From Elioraea tepida (GTDB lineage Bacteria; Pseudomonadota; Alphaproteobacteria; Acetobacterales; Acetobacteraceae): 64,000 nucleotides of DNA. Each line of letters begins with the position of its first letter. The stretch's first letter is position 1. Location: contig NZ_CP076448.1 in NCBI RefSeq assembly GCF_019203965.1, forward strand, positions 2,247,001 through 2,311,000. The letters are read 5' to 3'. Of the stretch, positions 54,932 to 62,887 are shown piece after piece. A model generated the notes under the pieces. The model was not told the origin of the DNA. It did no database searches and saw only the letters and a list, made by a program, of their open reading frames with translations. Position numbers and translations under genes: made by a program.

Positions 54932-55801
54932 ATGCTCACCCTCGCCGGTTTCGCCTTCCTGCTGATCATGGTGTTCGGCGGCTACATGCTCGCCGGGGGC
55001 AAGATCAGCATCATCCTCGCCGCCCTTCCCTTCGAGCTGATGATGATCGGCGGTGCGGGTATCGGCATCGTGCTGATGGCCAATAGCATGCACGGCGTGA
55101 AGCACCTGCTCTCGGGCTTGGGCAAGATCATCAAGGGAGCGCGGTTCCACAAGTCGGACTACATCGACCTTCTGTCGCTGCTCTACTTCTTCGTCCGGCT
55201 TGCGAGCACCAAGGGGGCGATGGCGCTCGAGCCGCACATCGAGCGCCCCACTGAGAGTGCGGCGTTCCAGAAGTTCCCCAAGATCGCGGCCGACCATCAC
55301 GCGGTGGTACTGATCTGCGATTATCTGCGGATGGTCGGCATGCATGCCGATGACCCGCACCAGATCGAGGACGTGTTCGCGCGCGAGCTGCGCAAGCTCG
55401 TCAACGAGGAACTCCATCCCGCGCACGCGATGCAGTCGCTGGCCGACGCCTTCCCCGCGCTCGGCATCGTCGCGGCCGTGCTCGGCGTCATCAAGACCAT
55501 GGGGTCGCTGAACGAGCCGCCGCAGGTGCTCGGCAAGATGATCGCCGGGGCGCTGGTCGGCACCTTCCTCGGCGTGCTGCTCGCGTATGGCCTGATGGGG
55601 CCGATCGCGTCGCGGCTGAAGGGCATCGTCGAGGAGGAGATGAAATACTACGAAGTGATCCGGGCCGTGCTCGTTGCCCACCTGCACGGCAACGCGCCGC
55701 AGGTCGCGGTCGAGACGGGGCGGAAGATGGCGCCCTCCGAGCACATGCCCTCGTTCCAGGAACTCGAACAGGCGCTGCAGGAGCTGCAGATCCCGACCTG
55801 A
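54932..55801 (+). CDS. motA: Flagellar motor stator protein MotA
   Basis: A 289-aa stator subunit. Spans are seen at the N terminus (FAFLLIMVFGGYMLAGG, then LPFELMMIGGAGIGIVLMA). The conserved third/fourth-span core is DAFPALGIVAAVLGVIKTMGSL and GKMIAGALVGTFLGVLLAYGLMGPIASRL. The cytoplasmic loop carries charged residues for rotor contact. It starts 12 bp after motB. Two GC hairpins follow the stop. Confidence 0.95.
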   Translation: MLTLAGFAFLLIMVFGGYMLAGGKISIILAALPFELMMIGGAGIGIVLMANSMHGVKHLLSGLGKIIKGARFHKSDYIDLLSLLYFFVRLASTKGAMALEPHIERPTESAAFQKFPKIAADHHAVVLICDYLRMVGMHADDPHQIEDVFARELRKLVNEELHPAHAMQSLADAFPALGIVAAVLGVIKTMGSLNEPPQVLGKMIAGALVGTFLGVLLAYGLMGPIASRLKGIVEEEMKYYEVIRAVLVAHLHGNAPQVAVETGRKMAPSEHMPSFQELEQALQELQIPT

Positions 55802-55827
55802 CGCCCGGCTCCGCCCCGCGGGAGCTT

Positions 55828-55879
55828 CCGCCCGCTTCGCTTGACCGGGCGGCCGCCGGTGCGGGGCTGTTCCGCCCCG
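55828..55879 (+). terminator. Two consecutive GC hairpins after motA
   Basis: CCGCCCG, an 11-base loop, then CGGGCGG (55828-55852), followed by CGGGGC-TGTTCC-GCCCCG (55862-55879). Both stems are perfect. There is no clear T-run, so they are likely Rho-assisted or mRNA 3' structures closing the motBA transcript. Confidence 0.5.
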
Positions 55880-55917
55880 TGGCCGACCGCGCGGCGGGCC
55901 CTATTCCCATGCCGTGA

Positions 55918-55933
55918 TAGGAACTAGTTCCTA
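55918..55933. promoter_or_regulatory. 16-bp perfect palindrome upstream of a hybrid histidine kinase
   Basis: TAGGAACTAGTTCCTA is identical on both strands. It lies 107 bp before the kinase ATG in the only AT-richer stretch of the motA-kinase gap, and is followed by GCGG-GAAACT-CCGC. It looks like a dimeric repressor or activator site. The factor is unknown. Confidence 0.55.
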
Positions 55934-56039
55934 AAAGCGGGAAACTCCGCTAGGATGCGCGCGATTGTCGCACGCGCATTCAGCCAAACGTCTTCGAGCC
56001 CCGCCTTGACTCGTCACGATCCTCTCCCAAGGGCTCGCC

Positions 56040-58184
56040 ATGCCACGACGCCTCCCCCGGCCGATCGGGGTGCATGCGCTTCTGTTTCTCGCCTCCGTCA
56101 CCGTCCCGAGCCTGCTGTTCGGCCTCGCCGCCTGGGACGGCCATATGCGAGCGCTCGCGACCGGGCGCGAGCGCGTCGAGCGCACCGCCACCATCCTGCG
56201 CGAGCACACGCAGAAGGTGCTCGAGACTCAGGAGCTCGCGATCGCCCGCGTGGCCGACCGGATCGAGGACCTTGACGACGCCGATATCGCCCGGGCCGAG
56301 ACCAATCTGTTCCTGCGTAGCCTCGCCGAGTCCCTCGAGCCGACGGTGTCGATGTGGATCTCGTCGGCCGACGGGACGCTGCTCGCGGGGTCTGCCCCGT
56401 GGCAGCCGGGCCTCTCCATCGCGATCTACGGGTTCTGGCAGGAGCAGAGGGACGGCACGCCCGGCCCGAGCATCAGCCCTCCCTTCATCGGCCGGGCGAC
56501 CCGGGCCTGGTCGATCGCGCTGGCGCGGCGCCGTCCCTCGCCGGACGGTCGGTTTCTGGGAACGATCCATGCCTCGATGAGCCCCGGCTACTTCGCCCGG
56601 TATTTCGCGGAGGTGGCTGGGCAGCCCGGGCATCGGGCGAGGCTGATCCGCGCCGACGGGCAGGTTCTGGCCCACAGCCCCGATCTTGATGGTTTCCCGA
56701 AGCTTGCGCCGAGCGATGCGGTGATGCGCGCGATCGCCGCTGGCCCGCCCGCGGGTGCGATCGACGTCGAGAGCGAGATCGGGCCGCGCGTGCTCGCCGT
56801 CCGACGCGTCGGCTCCTACCCTGTGTACGTCGCCTACAGCATCGACCGCGCCACGCTGCTCGCCGGGTGGCGGCGGGATCTCGCTCCCTTCCTCGCCGCG
56901 GCGGTGGCGTGCGCGCTCGGGCTCCTTGCGATCTCCGTCCTTGCGCTTCGCGAGAGCCGCGGGCGGCAGAGAGCGCTCGTCGCGCTCGCACGCGAGAGCG
57001 AGCAGCGCCTGGCGTCTGAGCGGGGGCTGCGCGAGGCCTCCCGGCTCGAGGCGATCGGCCGGATCACCGGCGGTATTGCGCATGACTTCAACAACCTGCT
57101 CACCACCGTGCTTGTCAGCCTCGATTTCCTTGCGGAACGGCAAGGCCTCGATCGCGACGGGGTGCGGCTCGTCGAGGGAGCGCGCAAGGCGGCGGAGAGC
57201 GGGGCTCGCCTGATCGCGTCTCTGCTCGCCTATGCACGCGGGCAGAAGCTCGAGCCGATGGCGGTCGATGCGCCGGCGCTCGTCGCGGACATGCTGCCGC
57301 TCATTCGGCATTCGGTCGGTGCGGGCATCGCCGTCTCCCTCTGCGCCCGGCCCGGCCTTCCCCCCTGCCTCGCCGACCCTGACCAGCTTCGCGCCGCTCT
57401 GCTCAACCTCGCCCTCAATGCTCGCGACGCGATGCCAGAGGGCGGCGAGCTTGCCATCGCCATCACCGAGGAGGTGCTGGATGCCGAGGCGCTCGCCGCG
57501 AACCTGGAGGCGCGCCCGGGCCGTTTCATCGCGATCACGGTCAAGGACACGGGCGCCGGGATCGCGGCGGCTGATCTGCCGCGCGTCTTCGAACCGTTCT
57601 TCACCACCAAGCCGCACGGCCAGGGAACGGGGCTTGGCTTGTCTCAGGTGTTCGGCTTCGCGCGCCAGTCCTCCGGCCACGTAAAGCTCGAGAGCGCGCC
57701 CGGGTGCGGCACGAGCGTGCGGATCTTCCTGCCCCTCGCTTCCGCGGGACGGCCCGCGGCTGGAGCGGTGCGCGACGCGGCGGCAAGTGCCGCGCCTCCC
57801 GATCCGCCTCCGGGACCGCTTCGTATCCTCGTGGTGGACGACACCGCCGAGATCCTCGCGCTCGCACGCACCATCCTTGTCGGTGCGGGCCATCGCGTCA
57901 CGACGGCGCCGAGCGGCGATGACGCCGCCCGCCTGATCGCGTCGGGAGATCGATTCGATCTTGTGCTTTCGGACGTGGTGATGCCGGGCGCGATGGACGG
58001 GTTCGCGCTCGCGGCGCACATCGCCGCGGTCCGCCCCGACGTGCCGGTCCTGCTGATGTCCGGCTACGCGCCGGATCTCGCCCGCGGCAGACCGCACATG
58101 GCGGGGTCTATCGCCAAGCCGTTCCATCGCGACGCGCTGCTCGCCGCGGTCGCTGCTGCCCTGCGCCAGCGCGTGACCGTCTGA
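56040..58184 (+). CDS. Membrane hybrid sensor histidine kinase with receiver domain
   Basis: A 714-aa kinase. Two spans (about residues 11-31 and 281-303) bracket a periplasmic sensor domain of about 250 residues that looks like a double-Cache or PAS-like fold. The NtrB-like H-box is GGIAHDFNNLLTTV (His348). The N-box LNLALNARDAMPEGG, KDTGAGI and GTGLGLSQVFGFARQSSGHV follow. A C-terminal receiver carries phospho-Asp645 (LVLSDVVMPGAMDG) and ends with KPFHRDAL. No cognate response regulator adjoins it. AAGGG lies upstream of the ATG. Confidence 0.92.
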   Translation: MPRRLPRPIGVHALLFLASVTVPSLLFGLAAWDGHMRALATGRERVERTATILREHTQKVLETQELAIARVADRIEDLDDADIARAETNLFLRSLAESLEPTVSMWISSADGTLLAGSAPWQPGLSIAIYGFWQEQRDGTPGPSISPPFIGRATRAWSIALARRRPSPDGRFLGTIHASMSPGYFARYFAEVAGQPGHRARLIRADGQVLAHSPDLDGFPKLAPSDAVMRAIAAGPPAGAIDVESEIGPRVLAVRRVGSYPVYVAYSIDRATLLAGWRRDLAPFLAAAVACALGLLAISVLALRESRGRQRALVALARESEQRLASERGLREASRLEAIGRITGGIAHDFNNLLTTVLVSLDFLAERQGLDRDGVRLVEGARKAAESGARLIASLLAYARGQKLEPMAVDAPALVADMLPLIRHSVGAGIAVSLCARPGLPPCLADPDQLRAALLNLALNARDAMPEGGELAIAITEEVLDAEALAANLEARPGRFIAITVKDTGAGIAAADLPRVFEPFFTTKPHGQGTGLGLSQVFGFARQSSGHVKLESAPGCGTSVRIFLPLASAGRPAAGAVRDAAASAAPPDPPPGPLRILVVDDTAEILALARTILVGAGHRVTTAPSGDDAARLIASGDRFDLVLSDVVMPGAMDGFALAAHIAAVRPDVPVLLMSGYAPDLARGRPHMAGSIAKPFHRDALLAAVAAALRQRVTV

Positions 58185-58241
58185 GCGCGGCGCGTCGCAC
58201 TCCGGGGCGTTGCGGCTCCTGGCGGGCCGGACCCGTTTTCC

Positions 58242-59561
58242 TTAGCGGGGCGGGCCGAGCACGCGCTCGGCTGCGTCGGGCCCGGCAAGGATCTCGACAA
58301 GCCGTGCGAGATCGGTCCTGCCGGGACGGTCAGCCGGCGCGCCCTGGGGAGCCGAGACGGCGAGCGCGGCCACCGTCTCGGCGGCGCGGCGCAGGGCAAG
58401 GGCGAGATCGTCGGCAGGGCCGAGGCGACGCACCGACGCCGCCATCGACGCCGCCGCGCGCGCCGCCGCCTCGAGCGCCTCGATCGCGCCGGCGCCGCTC
58501 CCAGGGGCCAGACCCTCGGCGTGCAGCCGCGCGAGCGGCGCGAGAAGCTCAGCCGAGAGGCAGTCGGCGACGCGCCGGCGCACCACCGCGAAAAGTCGCG
58601 TCTCCGCCGCGCGCAGATTGTCGCGGCGCTCGGCCTGCCAGGTGCCGATGTCCTGGCCCGCGCGCTCGACCAGCGCGACCGCCTCCGAGACCATCGCCTG
58701 CTGCACCGGATGCGGCAGGAGCGCGAGCGTTTCGGCGTCGGGCATCTGGCTCGGCAGTTCGGCGAGGAAGCAGTCGAGCGCCTCGGCGAGCCGACGCTCC
58801 GCACCGTCTCCGGCTGACCGCCCCGCCGCCTCGCGCAGGAGCGACACGACCGGCCCTGAGGCCATGAAGCGTCGAACCAGGATCAGCCCGGTTCGCGCGA
58901 AGCACTCGGGCGAGATGGCGGCGGCCTCGGCCGCGGCCGCGCGCAGCCCCCGCTCAACCTGTTCCCAGGGGTGAACGGTGCCGCGCGGTGTGCCCGAGAG
59001 AAGAGCTGCGAGCGGGGAGGCGAGCTTCAGCACCTCGCCGAGCCCACCGAGCAGGGCGCGAAGCTCGGCCGAACGCATCGGCAGGGCAAGACTGGGCGGC
59101 AGGCCGGAGCGCTCGATCTCGGCGAAACGCTGAGCGGCGGCCGGCCAGAGTATCGCCCCGACCGCCTGGATGGCGGCCGCGTCATCCATGCTCGCGCCGG
59201 CGAGCCGCGCGGCGATCTCCCGCCGTGCCGGCTCCGGGAGGGCCTCGGTCGCGATCGCGATCGCCGCCGGCATCACGCTCCGGGGAACCGAGAGGCTGCC
59301 GCGACGCCAGGCGTCGGGCGGCACGAGCAGCTCCTCGAACGGATGGGCGAGCACGCGGCCAAACGAGGCGGGGCGCCGTATCAGGTCGCGCATCAAGGCG
59401 AGCCTCGGGCGAAGCGGCGCGATCAGCGCATCCGCCTCGCCGCGCACCGCGAGCCGGTCGATCAGGGCGACGACGTCGCGGATCGTCTCCGGGCGCGCGC
59501 GCTTCAGCCGCTCGGCGAGGTCGGCGAGCGTGCGTCGATCGAGCCGCGCGGTCGCGCTCAC
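58242..59561 (-). CDS. Uncharacterised protein, second gene of a coupled pair
   Basis: A 439-aa protein I do not recognise. It is largely helical and rich in Ala/Leu/Arg/Glu, with no signal peptide or membrane span. Distinct stretches are MRDLIRRPASFGRVLAHPFEELLVPPDAW and LSVPRSVMPAAIAIATEAL in the first third, then FARTGLILVRRFMASGPVVSLL. The GTG start lies in the stop of the preceding gene (GTGA), so the two products are probably made together. It converges with the hybrid kinase gene 57 bp away. Confidence 0.7.
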   Translation of the reverse strand: MSATARLDRRTLADLAERLKRARPETIRDVVALIDRLAVRGEADALIAPLRPRLALMRDLIRRPASFGRVLAHPFEELLVPPDAWRRGSLSVPRSVMPAAIAIATEALPEPARREIAARLAGASMDDAAAIQAVGAILWPAAAQRFAEIERSGLPPSLALPMRSAELRALLGGLGEVLKLASPLAALLSGTPRGTVHPWEQVERGLRAAAAEAAAISPECFARTGLILVRRFMASGPVVSLLREAAGRSAGDGAERRLAEALDCFLAELPSQMPDAETLALLPHPVQQAMVSEAVALVERAGQDIGTWQAERRDNLRAAETRLFAVVRRRVADCLSAELLAPLARLHAEGLAPGSGAGAIEALEAAARAAASMAASVRRLGPADDLALALRRAAETVAALAVSAPQGAPADRPGRTDLARLVEILAGPDAAERVLGPPR

Positions 59562-60601
59562 GGTGCGGCGGCCCGGAGCCGCTCGAGCAGGGCCTGGTCG
59601 GTCGCCGCGCCGTCGGCCTCGAGCCGCCAGGTTGCGCGAACCGCGTCCTGCTCCTCGTCGGTGGTGGCGAGTTCGAGCGGCAGGGGTGGCAGAGCGGCGG
59701 CGATCGCGCGGAGCGCGCGCGCCTCCGACCCGTGTCCCCGGCCTTCCGACTCCTCCCAGCGGGCGAGCAGGAGCGGCCACCCGTCGAGGATCCAGGCGGC
59801 GCGGGCGACCGCTTCGGCCGGCCAGGAGGAGGTTTCCGCCGCAGCGAGAGCGGCAGGTGGGTCCTCGAGCAGCGCGAGCACGGGCGCAAGTGACGCTTCG
59901 GCGAAGCGCGCGGTGGCGCGGGCGGCGGCGGCGATGAACCCTGCCTCCTCGGTGCGCACCGCCGCGCCGAGTGACGCCCGGTCCTCCACCGTCGCCGCGA
60001 GCACGCCGAGCTGCGGCGGAAGGAGCGCGAGCCGTCGTGCCGCCGCCGCCAGGGACGCAAGGCGCAGGGCCGCGCCGGCGGAGGGGTCGACTGGGCCTCC
60101 GGTCCTGCCGACGGCGGACAACGACGCGAGCGCCTCGCGCGCGGCGCCCGCCTCCGCTGCCGCAGCGGCGGCGGCGGCGGCACGCGCCGCGCGGCCGCAG
60201 AGCCCGGCCCGTGCGGCGGCACGCGCGATCGCCGCGACCTGGGTCGGACCAAGCCGCGGCAGCCGCGACAGGTCGGCGAACAGGGCGCGGTCATGCAGCG
60301 TCGGCCGGGCATGGTCGGCCGCCGCGGCGAGCGGGATCAGAACCGCGCCGCGCGAGCCGGTGACATTGCGCAGCACGAGCTCGCGCCCCTGCTCGCCGTC
60401 GCGAACCCGGGCGAAGGCGAAGGCCGGCGTGGTGGCGGGGAGCACGACCCCACGCTCGGCGAAGCGATCCGGGGTGAACGGCGAGCGTCGTTGAGGCGCG
60501 ACCAGGGAGCGCAGGGGGGTGCTCTGCGGCGTCAGATCGGTCGGGCGAGGTCGTGCGGCGGGCAGCATCGACCCCGAGGGTGCGCAGACGGTCGTAACCA
60601 T
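59558..60601 (-). CDS. Uncharacterised protein, first gene of a coupled pair
   Basis: A 347-aa protein of unknown family. After a Pro/Arg-rich lead come FAFARVRDGEQGRELVLRNVTGSRGAVLIPLAAAADHARPTLHDRALFADL and then a helical body with a long Ala run. It ends in WRLEADGAATDQALLERLRAAAP. No secretion signal or span is visible. ATG 60601 is used, but ATG 60568, inside the low-complexity lead, is also possible. Coupled by a 4-nt overlap to the next unknown gene. Confidence 0.65.
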   Translation of the reverse strand: MVTTVCAPSGSMLPAARPRPTDLTPQSTPLRSLVAPQRRSPFTPDRFAERGVVLPATTPAFAFARVRDGEQGRELVLRNVTGSRGAVLIPLAAAADHARPTLHDRALFADLSRLPRLGPTQVAAIARAAARAGLCGRAARAAAAAAAAAEAGAAREALASLSAVGRTGGPVDPSAGAALRLASLAAAARRLALLPPQLGVLAATVEDRASLGAAVRTEEAGFIAAAARATARFAEASLAPVLALLEDPPAALAAAETSSWPAEAVARAAWILDGWPLLLARWEESEGRGHGSEARALRAIAAALPPLPLELATTDEEQDAVRATWRLEADGAATDQALLERLRAAAP

Positions 60602-60639
60602 GCCCTTAACCGCCGGGCGGGGGCCATGCGCTTCGCGTC

Positions 60640-61425
60640 TCAGCGCCCCCGGAAGACCGGCTTGCGCTTGGCGAGGAAGGCGCGGAACGCGTTCTGGAAA
60701 TCCTCCGTCAGCACGAAGTCGTTCACGGCCGCTTCCTGTTCGGGCGTGATCGGCAGCGGGCCGCGCAGGGCGATGATCGCCCGCTTGTGGAAGCGGGCCG
60801 AGAGAGGCGCGCCTTCGGCGATCCGACGCGCGAGCGCCATCGCCTCCTCCTCGACCCGCTCGTCCGGCACGACGCGGGACAGGAGGCCCTTCTCGTAGGC
60901 CTCGCGGCCGTTGAAGATCCGCCCCTCGATGAACACCTCCGCCGCCACCGCCGTGCCGGCGAGCTGCACCACTGGGTCGAGCTCGGCGTAGGGGTACCAG
61001 ATGCCGAGATTGCGCGCGGTGATGCCGAAGCGCATCCCCTCGCCGCCGACGCGGAAGTCGCACATGGTCGCGATCCCGGCGCCGCCGCCCAAGCAGATGC
61101 CGCGGATCATCGCCACCGTCGGGTGGATGCAGTCGCGGATCGACTGCATGCTCTCGTGGAGGATCCGGGCGTAGCGGTCCTCCTTCTCGCGGGTGCCGCG
61201 CTCGGCCTCGAAGGCGGAGATGTCCGCCCCCGCCGAGAAGGCCTCGGAGCCAGCGCCGCGCAGCACCACGCAGCGCAGGCTCTCGTCCGCCGAAAGCCGC
61301 CGCATGGTCGCGGTCAGAGCCTGCCACATGGCGAGGTTGAAGGCGTTGCGCTTCTCGGGCCGGTCGAAGATCACGACGGCGATCTCGCCCTCGCGTTCGG
61401 TGCGGATGTGGGGGCTCTCTGTCAC
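60640..61425 (-). CDS. Enoyl-CoA hydratase/isomerase-family protein lacking the hydratase glutamates
   Basis: A 261-aa crotonase-fold protein. The N-terminal VVIFDRPEKRNAFNLAMWQAL and the oxyanion-hole region SEAFSAGADISAF are intact. In GGGAGIATMCDF the position of the first catalytic Glu (CEL in rat hydratase) is Gly117. In RFGITARNLG the second (QPE) is Ala137. So hydration chemistry is unlikely; isomerase, hydrolase or another crotonase role is possible. The GTG at 61425, with GGAAGGA upstream, avoids overlapping the glycosylase gene; an earlier ATG (61500) exists. Confidence 0.85.
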   Translation of the reverse strand: MTESPHIRTEREGEIAVVIFDRPEKRNAFNLAMWQALTATMRRLSADESLRCVVLRGAGSEAFSAGADISAFEAERGTREKEDRYARILHESMQSIRDCIHPTVAMIRGICLGGGAGIATMCDFRVGGEGMRFGITARNLGIWYPYAELDPVVQLAGTAVAAEVFIEGRIFNGREAYEKGLLSRVVPDERVEEEAMALARRIAEGAPLSARFHKRAIIALRGPLPITPEQEAAVNDFVLTEDFQNAFRAFLAKRKPVFRGR

Positions 61426-61451
61426 GTCGGCGTGTCCTTCCGGAAGCGTGA

Positions 61452-62102
61452 TCAACTGTCGACGGCGGGGCGGCTCGTGAGGTGCCGCCAGTGGTGCCAC
61501 AACAGGCGCGCGGCAAGGCCGCGATACGGCGCCCAGGCCTCGGCAAGCGCGCGCAGTCGCTTCTCCCCGGGCCGTTCCGCAAGCCCCAACAGGGCCTGGG
61601 CGGAGGCGGCAAGGGCGAGGTCTGCGGCTGGGAAAGCGTCGCGGCGGCCGAGCGCGAACAACAGATAGATCTCGGCCGACCAGCGCCCGAAGCCCCTGAG
61701 CGAGGAGATCGCCGCGATCACCGCCTCGTCGGGCATCAGGGGGAAGGCCTCCGGCACGATCCGGCGTGTGGCGACCGCCTCGGCGAGGCCGCGCGCATAG
61801 GCGATCTTCGGCCCCGACAGTCCGGCCGAGCGCAGCGCCGTCTCGGGCAGCGCGAGCAGCGCCTCTGCCGTCGGTGTGCCTCCCATCAGCGCCTCGAGGC
61901 GTCGCCAGATGGCGGCGGCCGCGTGGTTCGAGATCTGCTGCCCGACGATCGCGGCGAGCAGGCCCGGAAACCCAGGCGGGCGGGTGCGCCAGGGCAAGCG
62001 TCCCGCCTGCCGCTCGACGGCGGCGAAGACAGGGGCGCGCGCGAACAGCCGCCGCAGAGCGGCGCGCTCGGCGGGGGGAAGGGGCGGTTCGGCCTCTGAC
62101 AC
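61452..62102 (-). CDS. DNA-3-methyladenine glycosylase II-like (HhH-GPD)
   Basis: A protein of about 216 aa with the helix-hairpin-helix glycosylase fold. FPGLLAAIVGQQISNHAAAAIWRRLEAL matches the AlkA/MagIII core. SLRGFGRWSAEIYLLFALGRRDAFPAADLALAASAQ contains the HhH and the catalytic Asp (PAADLAL). It excises alkylated bases. The start is uncertain: GTG 62102 or TTG 62138. A hairpin (CGGGGAG/CTCCCCG) lies between them. Confidence 0.9.
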   Translation of the reverse strand: MSEAEPPLPPAERAALRRLFARAPVFAAVERQAGRLPWRTRPPGFPGLLAAIVGQQISNHAAAAIWRRLEALMGGTPTAEALLALPETALRSAGLSGPKIAYARGLAEAVATRRIVPEAFPLMPDEAVIAAISSLRGFGRWSAEIYLLFALGRRDAFPAADLALAASAQALLGLAERPGEKRLRALAEAWAPYRGLAARLLWHHWRHLTSRPAVDS

Positions 62103-62154
62103 GGCGGGGAGAATGCCTCCCCGCCGCGACGGAGGCAAAGCCGTGTGCGGGCGG

Positions 62155-62688
62155 TCAGCCGACGCGGCGAACGCGGCCTGTATTGCGGTCCATCGTGAAG
62201 CGGGCGATCACGCCGCCGTTGTCCGTGGTCAGCGTGAACTCGGCCATGCCGGGGCCCGCGTCCTTGACCTCGCTAATCCGCCAGGAGCGCTCGCCGAACC
62301 ACAGGAGGCCGGCCTCCGCGATCTTCCTCACCTCGTCATTAGTGAGGTTCTTGTTGTCGCGGTTGATGAAGAAGCGGCCAAAGGGTCCGCCCATGCCGCC
62401 GTGCCGCTCGTACTCCCGGCCATGGCCCCCCCGCTCGCCGCGATGCCAGCCGGGACCGGCCCCGCGCTGCCAGCGCGGCCCATCCCCGCGAGCCCAGCCG
62501 GGACCATCACCGCGGTACCAGCCGGGGCCGTCGCCGCGCGGGCCGCCCTCGCCCATCATCATGCCGGGGCCCATGCCGGGCCCAGGCCCGCCTTGGGCGT
62601 GGGCGCCCACCCTGCCGGCGCCGTAGCCGACGAGGCCGGCGGTGGCGAGCCCGCCTGCCAGCAGGGCAACCTTGATCCAGCGGTTCAT
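62155..62688 (-). CDS. Exported tandem-repeat protein with a PepSY-like end
   Basis: A 177-aa protein. An N-terminal signal/anchor (MNRWIKVALLAGGLATAGLVGYGAG) leads into a Gly/Pro/Trp/Arg low-complexity part. This holds four exact-length 8-residue repeats at 52-83 (GDGPGWYR, GDGPGWAR, GDGPRWQR, GAGPGWHR). The C terminus (NLTNDEVRKIAEAGLL, ISEVKDAGPGMAEFTLTTDNGGVIARFTMDRNTGRVRRV) resembles small PepSY-type domains. It diverges from a two-component system, so it may be its target or a signal protein in the periplasm. GAGAGGA is upstream of the ATG. Confidence 0.75.
   Translation of the reverse strand: MNRWIKVALLAGGLATAGLVGYGAGRVGAHAQGGPGPGMGPGMMMGEGGPRGDGPGWYRGDGPGWARGDGPRWQRGAGPGWHRGERGGHGREYERHGGMGGPFGRFFINRDNKNLTNDEVRKIAEAGLLWFGERSWRISEVKDAGPGMAEFTLTTDNGGVIARFTMDRNTGRVRRVG
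62440..62535 (-). repeat. Four in-frame 24-bp tandem repeats
   Basis: Four consecutive 24-nt units encode G-(D/A)-G-P-x-W-x-R within the exported protein. Units differ by a few bases. Repeat number could vary between strains by slippage or recombination. Confidence 0.7.
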
Positions 62689-62811
62689 CGTTGCATCCTC
62701 TCTCCAGTTTCCCCCTTGGTTCGGGGTGGAACGGGCGCGAGCATGGCCGGCCCTGGTTGCGGGCGTTTGTGGCCGCGGTGTCGGCGAGTGAGGAAGTGTA
62801 ACAAAGCGTTT

Positions 62812-62827
62812 CCGGCCCGAGGGCCGG
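62812..62827 (+). promoter_or_regulatory. Hairpin in the leader of the response-regulator gene
   Basis: CCGGCCC-GA-GGGCCGG is a near-perfect inverted repeat with a 2-base centre, 60 bp before the response-regulator ATG. Just upstream, AAGTGTAACAAAGCG is an AT-richer spot that may hold promoter or regulator-binding elements for this 199-bp divergent gap (62689-62887). Confidence 0.35.
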
Positions 62828-62887
62828 CAACAGGACGTAGCCCGGGCGGCGTTGCCCGCGGGCGGGCGCGCGCGCAAGAGTCGGCGC

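Noticed and set aside
55920-55941. GGAAC within the 16-bp palindrome as an EcfG (general stress) -35 element
   Set aside because: No CGTT lies 16-17 bases downstream on either strand; the palindrome explains the motif better.
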